Positions 1 through 4,736 of a stretch of DNA of 6,490 bases are shown piece by piece. The stretch is from the NCBI GenBank assembly GCA_948687865.1, contig CAPQQE010000026.1:6080-12569 (forward strand), read 5' to 3'. How positions within the stretch are numbered: the first letter of the stretch is position 1; every line of letters begins with the position of its first letter. The stretch is from an uncultured Bacilli bacterium. GTDB taxonomy: Bacteria > Bacillota_I > Bacilli_A > RF39 > UBA660. The translations under genes and the position numbers were made by a program. The notes beneath the pieces were generated by a model. That model was not told the origin of the DNA. It made no database searches and saw only the letters and a program-made list of their open reading frames with translations.

Positions 1-1345
1 CCGCATGAACTGAAGATTGTCTTTTTAAATTTTCTAAATGCATAGAAATATCATATATTCTAGAAAAAAGTGTATCCGTTGATAATTCTTTTGAAATAAT
101 ACTATTTTTTTTATTTTCCATTAAATCCAAATTAGAATCTATTAATTTAATAAAATTATCTATTTTATCTTGTTTTACATCAAATATTCTAGAAACATCT
201 CTTAATACCTGTTTTGCTTTTAATGTAGAAAATGTAATTATTTGCGCGACTTTTTTATTTCCGTATTTATTTTCTACATATTTAATAACATCAGATCTTT
301 TACTTGAATCAAAATCTATATCTATATCTGGCATAGTAACTCTTCCTGGATTTAAAAATCTCTCAAATAATAAATCATATTTTATAGGATCAATATCTGT
401 TATTCCAAGTGAATAACTAACTAAAGATCCAGCTGCACTACCTCTACCTGGTCCTACTAATATTTTATTTTGTTTTGAATATTTTACATAATCCCAAACA
501 ACTAAAAAATAATTACAAAATCCCATCTTATTTATTACATCTAATTCATACATAAGCCTATCTGCATATTTTACTCTAACTTTTCCATTTAATCTTTTTA
601 GTAATCCCTTTTGACATAAACCTTTTAGATATTTAAATTCATCAAAATTAGGATCACTACTATACTTTGGAAGTAAATCCATATTTGTTTGTATCTTTAA
701 ATTACAATCGTCATTTATTAATTTATAGTTTATCAAATCTGATTTATTTATTAAATCTTTTACTTCTTCATTTGAAAGTAAGTAATTATATTCATCAAAT
801 AAATATTTTTTTTTATCTTCCAATTTACTACCATCTTTTATCATATATAAATATTTTAAATATTCTTTATCTTCTTTTTTCTCACATCTAACTTCATTAG
901 AATAAACACATTTCTTATTTTTTATTTTACTTCTTTCATCTAAATTTTTATATGATATATATATATCACTATATATTTTATATAATTCATCATATAAAGA
1001 TAATGATTCAAATGGAATTATGCATATTAAATCACTATTATTTTCTCTTAAAATATCTAAATTTACGTCATTACTTGATATATAACATAGATTTTGGTAT
1101 CCCACATAATTCTTAGCATACAATAATATACCTTTATCCTCTATTTTTATTTCAAGTCCTATAATTGGCTTTATATCATTTTTAATTGCGTTTTTATAAA
1201 ATTCCATAACTCCAAACATATTATCATCAGTGATTGCAATTGTATTTATATTTAATTCTTTACATCTCAAAATTAATTTATCTATATCAACTAAACTAGT
1301 AAGTAAGGAATAATTAGTTTTTACTCTAAGTGGTATATAATTCAT
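1..1345 (-). CDS. dnaE: DNA polymerase III subunit alpha DnaE, N-terminal part (cut by the left window edge)
   Basis: Reading leftward from ATG at 1345 gives 448 uninterrupted residues that run off the window, so no stop is present. The product is a replicative C-family DNA polymerase, cytoplasmic, and in Firmicutes usually works beside PolC. Residues 1 to about 200 are a PHP domain, recognisable from PLRVKTNYSLL (5-15) and IAITDDNMFG (36-45). The polymerase core shows GPGRGSAAGSL (298-308), followed by MPDIDIDF (338-345) with the catalytic aspartates D340 and D342. The last residues, RQSSVHA (442-448), match the conserved nucleotide-binding segment. The third catalytic Asp, fingers, beta-binding and OB parts lie outside. 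Two metal-ligand positions of an active PHP domain appear replaced (K9, D41), so exonuclease activity is unlikely. The catalytic pair falls about 60 residues earlier than in E. coli DnaE, consistent with a compact Bacillus-type DnaE. The start is fixed by AAGGAGGA at 1359-1352. Confidence 0.95.
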   Translation of the reverse strand, partial: MNYIPLRVKTNYSLLTSLVDIDKLILRCKELNINTIAITDDNMFGVMEFYKNAIKNDIKPIIGLEIKIEDKGILLYAKNYVGYQNLCYISSNDVNLDILRENNSDLICIIPFESLSLYDELYKIYSDIYISYKNLDERSKIKNKKCVYSNEVRCEKKEDKEYLKYLYMIKDGSKLEDKKKYLFDEYNYLLSNEEVKDLINKSDLINYKLINDDCNLKIQTNMDLLPKYSSDPNFDEFKYLKGLCQKGLLKRLNGKVRVKYADRLMYELDVINKMGFCNYFLVVWDYVKYSKQNKILVGPGRGSAAGSLVSYSLGITDIDPIKYDLLFERFLNPGRVTMPDIDIDFDSSKRSDVIKYVENKYGNKKVAQIITFSTLKAKQVLRDVSRIFDVKQDKIDNFIKLIDSNLDLMENKKNSIISKELSTDTLFSRIYDISMHLENLKRQSSVHA

Positions 1346-1350
1346 ATTAA

Positions 1351-1360
1351 TTCCTCCTTA
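1351..1360 (-). promoter_or_regulatory. Ribosome binding site of dnaE
   Basis: On the minus strand TAAGGAGGAA lies with GGAGG at 1357-1353, seven bases before the ATG at 1345. It is a near-perfect match to the 16S rRNA tail and fixes the dnaE start. Confidence 0.85.
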
Positions 1361-1365
1361 TAATT

Positions 1366-1394
1366 ATTTTACACAAAATACTAAATTATTACAA
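1366..1394 (-). promoter_or_regulatory. Candidate dnaE promoter
   Basis: On the minus strand TTGTAA (1394-1389) and TAAAAT (1371-1366) are separated by exactly 17 bases, a sigma-A-like pair. The predicted start, near 1359, would leave a leader of only about 14 nucleotides that begins at the Shine-Dalgarno itself. That is unusually short. A second -10-like hexamer, TATATT (1398-1393), would give a longer leader but has no good -35. AT-rich sequence produces such matches easily, so this is tentative. Confidence 0.35.
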
Positions 1395-1399
1395 TATAA

Positions 1400-1428
1400 T
1401 TGACTTAAAACTAATAATATGTTAAAGT
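1400..1428 (+). promoter_or_regulatory. rpmB promoter (sigma-A type, extended -10)
   Basis: TTGACT (1400-1405) and TAAAGT (1423-1428) are separated by 17 bases. The -10 is preceded by TGT (1420-1422), making an extended -10 that compensates for the imperfect hexamer. The expected start near 1435 gives a leader of about 29 nucleotides before the rpmB ATG at 1464. It also lies downstream of the in-frame ATG at 1419, so that ATG would not be on the transcript. Confidence 0.55.
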
Positions 1429-1449
1429 TATTAAGCAAGAGATTTTCAA

Positions 1450-1457
1450 AGGGAGGA
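1450..1457 (+). promoter_or_regulatory. Ribosome binding site that decides the rpmB start
   Basis: AGGGAGGA ends about seven bases before the ATG at 1464. An in-frame ATG at 1419 has no comparable site, and this Shine-Dalgarno would lie inside the longer reading, where it encodes Lys-Gly-Gly. The downstream ATG is therefore the real start. Confidence 0.85.
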
Positions 1458-1463
1458 ATTAAC

Positions 1464-1637
1464 ATGTCAAAAAAATTAACTAGTAAAAAACCAAATTCTG
1501 GCAAAAATGTTTCGCATGCTAATAATAGAAGTTGCAGAAAACAAAATTTAAATTTTCAATATGTAACAATAAATGGTATAATATTTAAAACTACAGCAAG
1601 AGAGGCAAGAATATTTAGAAAATTAACTAGTAAATAA
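1464..1637 (+). CDS. rpmB: 50S ribosomal protein L28 (short, zinc-less form)
   Basis: The product is 57 residues, slightly shorter than the roughly 62 usual for L28, a small protein of the large ribosomal subunit. Recognition rests on the family pattern: a basic N-terminus with SKKPNSGKNVSHANN (7-21), the counterpart of the family's TGK...GNxRSHAxN block, then NFQYVTINGIIFKTTAREAR (30-49), the beta-strand and 'VSARALK'-like region. The four cysteines of zinc-binding L28 are absent; only C24 remains, so this is a C-minus paralogue type. The protein is strongly basic, as expected for rRNA binding. The gene stands alone on the plus strand, divergent from dnaE and convergent with the DUF4870 gene, with its own promoter and terminator. 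It is divergent enough that identification comes from the motif layout rather than from high identity. Confidence 0.85.
   Translation: MSKKLTSKKPNSGKNVSHANNRSCRKQNLNFQYVTINGIIFKTTAREARIFRKLTSK
1472..1634 (+). repeat. In-frame 16-bp direct repeat at both ends of rpmB
   Basis: The 16 bases AAAATTAACTAGTAAA occur at 1472-1487 and again, without mismatch, at 1619-1634. Their starts are 147 bases (49 codons) apart and they are in the same reading frame, so L28 carries KLTSK near its N-terminus (residues 4-8) and as its last five residues (53-57). Whether this is chance in AT-rich lysine-rich coding sequence or a small duplication cannot be told from one genome. Confidence 0.7.
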
Positions 1638-1643
1638 TAATAT

Positions 1644-1668
1644 AAGGGTAACAAATGTTACCCTTTTT
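1644..1668 (+). terminator. Intrinsic terminator of rpmB, perhaps bidirectional
   Basis: AAGGGTAACA (1644-1653) pairs perfectly with TGTTACCCTT (1656-1665). Because the two-base centre is too tight, about nine pairs with a four-base loop would form. The stem continues into a run of five T (1664-1668). It begins six bases after the rpmB stop. The DUF4870 gene ends at 1681 on the other strand, so the same hairpin can stop that transcript too, although the T-run on the minus side is poor (ATATTATTATTT). Confidence 0.85.
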
Positions 1669-1680
1669 AATTTCATAATT

Positions 1681-2028
1681 TTATTTCCAAATAGATTTAG
1701 CAAAGTCGCTTATAACTGGTATTTCATATGTTTCATCATTAAATGCTTTTACAATAGTTATTATAATAAATATAAATATTATAAGTGAAAGCATTCCTAA
1801 TAATAAATTAACATAAAAGAATCCAATAACATTATTTGATATAAATTTTAAAATTGATATTACCATATTTATAATCCATAAAGCACCTGCTTGTTTATAG
1901 TGAAATTTGATATTATCTGATAAATAATCATAATTCATAAATGCAAATACAAATCCTAATATACTAAATATATAAACTAATAATACTTCCCATTTTTCTT
2001 CTAAACCTGTTATTGTCGTTTTTTTCAT
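1681..2028 (-). CDS. DUF4870-like small membrane protein
   Basis: This 115-residue integral membrane protein is of the DUF4870 (UPF0132, Tic20-like) type; no biochemical function is established for the family. Three hydrophobic segments are visible, at about 14-32, 47-66 and 69-96. Between the first two lies a polar stretch with FHYKQA (42-47), matching the FHAxQ signature of the family. The last membrane segment is followed by the typical KAFNDETYEIPVISD (94-108). Length and order of parts match full-size family members. The Shine-Dalgarno AGGAGG (2043-2038) overlaps the stop codon of the receiver gene, and only 13 bases separate the two genes, so they are almost certainly co-transcribed and perhaps translationally coupled. 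It is the last gene of the kinase operon. A role next to the signalling proteins at the membrane is inference. Confidence 0.8.
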   Translation of the reverse strand: MKKTTITGLEEKWEVLLVYIFSILGFVFAFMNYDYLSDNIKFHYKQAGALWIINMVISILKFISNNVIGFFYVNLLLGMLSLIIFIFIIITIVKAFNDETYEIPVISDFAKSIWK

Positions 2029-2041
2029 TTTTATTTACCTC

Positions 2042-2446
2042 CTACTTTATCATTTTTGAAACAATTCTTTCAATATCAAAACTACTAAATGGTTTAATTA
2101 AGATATCCACTATATTATATGTTAAACACCTATTTATAGTTTCTTTTTTACTATCTCCAGTTATTATGGAAACTGGTATTTTATTAAACAAATCCTTTTC
2201 TTTAAAATGATCTAATACTGCAAATCCATCTAAATCTGGCATATTTAAATCAAGTAAAATTGCAACTATTATTCCTTCTGGCATAGAATCTACTATATCT
2301 ATTGCTTCTCTTCCGTTAGATGCCATAAGAATCTTATATTGTTCTTTATATACCTTTTCTATTAGATTTCTTGTAATATTTGAATCATCTACTACTAGTA
2401 TTGTTTGTTCTTTAATATCTGGCATTAAAACTAAATTGTCACCCAT
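2042..2446 (-). CDS. Stand-alone receiver domain protein (CheY-like response regulator)
   Basis: The protein is 134 residues and consists of a single receiver domain with no output domain. Counted from the ATG at 2446, it has the acidic pair D20-D21 in ILVVDDS, the phospho-acceptor D66 in ILLDLNMPDLDG, the conserved T96 (IITGDS) and K118 (IKPF). All residues needed for phosphorylation and switching are present. The open frame can be extended four codons to a TTG at 2458, but GGAGG at 2456-2452 sits inside that extension and five bases before the ATG, so the ATG is preferred. It begins 12 bases after the kinase stop codon and is its likely partner, receiving phosphate from the kinase's HPt domain. 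How it passes the signal on is not visible; protein-protein contact is the usual mode for such proteins. Confidence 0.9.
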   Translation of the reverse strand: MGDNLVLMPDIKEQTILVVDDSNITRNLIEKVYKEQYKILMASNGREAIDIVDSMPEGIIVAILLDLNMPDLDGFAVLDHFKEKDLFNKIPVSIITGDSKKETINRCLTYNIVDILIKPFSSFDIERIVSKMIK

Positions 2447-2451
2447 AAATA

Positions 2452-2456
2452 CCTCC
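2452..2456 (-). promoter_or_regulatory. Ribosome binding site that decides the receiver gene start
   Basis: GGAGG lies three bases after the kinase stop codon (TAG, 2461-2459) and five bases before the ATG at 2446. A TTG start at 2458 would overlap this site and have no Shine-Dalgarno of its own. Confidence 0.8.
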
Positions 2457-2458
2457 AA

Positions 2459-4672
2459 CTATTTTAAATATTCTTTTATTATATTTATTATCCTATTTAT
2501 CTCTTCTTCTAATTTTAAGTAATTATCATTTACATACTGTATATCATTTTCTTTTGATTTTATTTCATGCTCATATGCAAGATCTGCAAGTTTAGTAAAT
2601 CCTAAATACTTTGAATCACTTTTTATTGAGTGAACTAGTATTGAATAATTATTCATATCATTATTATTTTTATAATAGATTATTTTCGGTAATTTTTCAT
2701 CTATCTCACCTAAGAAGTCATTCATCGTATCATTATATGTATTTAAATCACCTAAAAGTTCTAAACCTTTTGAAACATCTACACCATTTTTTTCTAGAAA
2801 TAACCTATTTTTATTACTTTCATTATTAATTATATCATAATTATTTATTTTTCTATCATTTTTATTTAAATACCCATTTAATATTCTATTTAGTTCATCT
2901 TTTTCTATTGGCTTTGCTAAGTAATCACTAAATCCCGCATCTAGGTACTTTTCCTTCATACCTGTTAAAGCATTCGCAGTTAATACAACAATAGGTCCAT
3001 CATATAAATTACTATCTTTTATTTTATTTAATGTTTCAACACCACTCATTTTTGGCATCATATCGTCCATTAAAATTAAATCATAGTTATCTTTATCTTC
3101 TTTTAACTTATCAATACACTCAAATCCACTAGATACTGAATCTATATTTAATTTATATTTACTTAGTAGTTTTTCAGCTACTTTAATATTTAACTTATTA
3201 TCATCCACTACTAAAATTTTATTATTAGATAAATCAAACATTTCCATTTTTTCTAATGAATTTGAAATATCAATAGTTGGATTTTTAACTATTCTTTGAT
3301 CTATTGTAACTGTAAATTTAGATCCTTTTGAATATTCACTACTAACTACTATATTCCCATTCATAAGTTCAAGTAATTTTTTAGTAATTGCTAGCCCTAG
3401 TCCAGTTCCTTCAATAGTTGTGTTCCTATCTTCATCAATTCTCTCAAACTTGGTAAATAATTTATCTATATCTTCTTTTTTTATACCTCTACCAGTGTCT
3501 TCAACTGAAACAATCATTCTACATACATCATCTTTTATTACAGATTGAGCGCTAAATAATATCTCACCTTTGTCTGTATATTTTGCAGCATTAGTAAGTA
3601 AGTTTAATATTATTTGTTTTACTCTTGTGGAATCACCATAAAGTACCCTAGGCAATGTTTCATCTATTTTGATAATAAACTCTATAGGTTTTTCTAAAAT
3701 TCTAACTTGTGTAAGTTTTACTAGTTCATCAAACATTTTTTTAGTATCATATTCTTTATTAATTATCTCAATTTTATTTGCTTCTATCTTAGATATATCA
3801 AGTACTCCATTTACTATTTCTAGTAAATTATCTGATGCGATTAATATATCTTTAACATCACTTTTTAGTTCATCAGGTAATTTTGAATTTTCATTAAGGC
3901 AATTACTAAATCCAACAATCGCATTAAGCGGTGTTCTAATTTCATGAGACATACTAGATAAAAAGTCTGTTTTGGCCCTATTTGCTTTTTCTGCTTGATT
4001 TCTAGCAATATTAAGTTGTTCTATTAATTTCATATCAGGGTTCTCTATGGTATTATACATGACAAACATTACAAATGCTTCCATTGAAGTTGTAAGTGTT
4101 AGAGATGGATTATACATTTGAATAAGACAAATAATAAATGTACCTAAAATATAAACTATTACTGATATACACTTTTTAAATTGAATACTTTTAATATTTT
4201 TAAGTATTGTAACAATACATACTGTAACCCATAAAGCAGATGTAATATATACAATTTTAGTACTTGGACCATATGAATACATTGATACATTATCATAATA
4301 AATATTTATATTAGTTATAAGTATTAATAATATTGAGATAATGTAAGTTATTCTGTTAAATAATATTAATCCTTTATTTGTCTTTTCTTTATGAGTTATA
4401 TCATATACATATAAATTAAATAGACTCGCAAACGTTAAAAAATAAATTAAAAAAATCTTATTTATTATTAATACTATTAATGATTCATTACCAAGATAAT
4501 ATATTGAAGATATACATAAAAATTCAAGTATAATTCCTATTAGATTAGTTACCAATATTTTTGAAAATATTTTTGTTTCATAAGTCTTTATATGTTCTTT
4601 ATTAAAATATAAAATATTTATAAATACACTATAAAGTAAACTTACACTTAAAAATGCAATACTAATATTCAT
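2459..4672 (-). CDS. Membrane-bound hybrid histidine kinase with receiver and HPt domains
   Basis: This 737-residue sensor kinase has all domains of a phosphorelay. Residues 1-210 hold six or seven hydrophobic membrane segments (about 4-23, 38-57, 64-90, 106-122, 138-158, 167-187, 193-208) with short loops, so the signal is probably sensed in or near the membrane. A helical linker (213-235) leads to HisKA with phospho-acceptor H243 in MSHEIRTPLNAIVG. The ATPase domain shows N361 (NLLTNAAKYT), the G1 box EDTGRG (391-396), the F box around 406-409 and the G2 box GTGLGL (422-427). The receiver (484-601) has D490-D491, acceptor D536 (LMDDMMP), T565 and K587. The C-terminal HPt domain (about 640-735) has H681 in VHSIKSDSKYLGF. 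All catalytic residues are intact. The ATG at 4672 has GGAGGG six bases upstream. It is the first gene of the operon. The ligand and the sensor family are not recognised. Confidence 0.95.
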   Translation of the reverse strand: MNISIAFLSVSLLYSVFINILYFNKEHIKTYETKIFSKILVTNLIGIILEFLCISSIYYLGNESLIVLIINKIFLIYFLTFASLFNLYVYDITHKEKTNKGLILFNRITYIISILLILITNINIYYDNVSMYSYGPSTKIVYITSALWVTVCIVTILKNIKSIQFKKCISVIVYILGTFIICLIQMYNPSLTLTTSMEAFVMFVMYNTIENPDMKLIEQLNIARNQAEKANRAKTDFLSSMSHEIRTPLNAIVGFSNCLNENSKLPDELKSDVKDILIASDNLLEIVNGVLDISKIEANKIEIINKEYDTKKMFDELVKLTQVRILEKPIEFIIKIDETLPRVLYGDSTRVKQIILNLLTNAAKYTDKGEILFSAQSVIKDDVCRMIVSVEDTGRGIKKEDIDKLFTKFERIDEDRNTTIEGTGLGLAITKKLLELMNGNIVVSSEYSKGSKFTVTIDQRIVKNPTIDISNSLEKMEMFDLSNNKILVVDDNKLNIKVAEKLLSKYKLNIDSVSSGFECIDKLKEDKDNYDLILMDDMMPKMSGVETLNKIKDSNLYDGPIVVLTANALTGMKEKYLDAGFSDYLAKPIEKDELNRILNGYLNKNDRKINNYDIINNESNKNRLFLEKNGVDVSKGLELLGDLNTYNDTMNDFLGEIDEKLPKIIYYKNNNDMNNYSILVHSIKSDSKYLGFTKLADLAYEHEIKSKENDIQYVNDNYLKLEEEINRIINIIKEYLK

Positions 4673-4678
4673 TTACTA

Positions 4679-4704
4679 CCCTCCACTATAATATGATTAT
4701 AACA
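4679..4704 (-). promoter_or_regulatory. Extended -10 promoter and ribosome binding site of the kinase operon
   Basis: On the minus strand TGTTATAAT (4704-4696) is a perfect TATAAT with an extended TGn element. No good -35 is found at 17 or 18 bases upstream (ACTATA or CACTAT); that position falls inside the terminator hairpin of the upstream gene. The expected start near 4689 gives a leader of about 17 bases, which contains the Shine-Dalgarno GGAGGG (4684-4679). Confidence 0.65.
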
Positions 4705-4705
4705 T

Positions 4706-4730
4706 AAAAAACACTATTTATAGTGTTTTT
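4706..4730 (-). terminator. Intrinsic terminator of the AMP-forming ligase gene
   Basis: The plus-strand arms AAAAACACTAT (4707-4717) and ATAGTGTTTTT (4720-4730) are exact inverted complements. The stable core is ACACTA/TAGTGT with a four-base loop, flanked by A/T pairs. Read on the minus strand, the core is followed by six T (4711-4706). It starts seven bases after the ligase stop codon. The A and T runs on both sides would also allow it to work in the plus direction. The core is short and has only two G-C pairs, so read-through is plausible. Confidence 0.75.
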
Positions 4731-4736
4731 GTGTAA

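Noticed and set aside
667..891. 74-residue plus-strand frame rich in Leu, Tyr and Ile
   Set aside because: It is the antisense shadow of dnaE; low-complexity composition of AT-rich antisense, no Shine-Dalgarno and no domain.
1395..1400. Perfect TATAAT on the plus strand before rpmB
   Set aside because: No -35 at suitable spacing (TTTACA at 1368-1373 is 21 bases away); the TTGACT/TAAAGT pair just downstream fits better.
1419..1463. Longer rpmB start at ATG 1419, adding 15 residues
   Set aside because: It has no Shine-Dalgarno, lies upstream of the likely transcription start, and reads through the strong GGGAGG site; L28 homology begins after 1464.
1638..1680. Small RNA or attachment site in the rpmB/DUF4870 gap
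   Set aside because: The inverted repeat followed by T residues right after the rpmB stop is fully explained as a terminator; no flanking mobile gene.
2013..2210. 65-residue plus-strand frame spanning the DUF4870/receiver junction
   Set aside because: Antisense of two well-supported genes, hydrophobic by composition only, with no ribosome binding site.
2611..2829. 72-residue plus-strand frame rich in His and Leu
   Set aside because: Antisense to the HPt part of the kinase; composition explained by the complementary strand.
3669..3947. 92-residue plus-strand frame
   Set aside because: Antisense to the HisKA/HATPase region of the kinase, where the minus-strand motifs are unmistakable.
4696..4730. 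Riboswitch or T-box leader before the kinase operon
   Set aside because: The leader after the predicted start is only about 17 bases, and the hairpin is explained as the terminator of the upstream gene.
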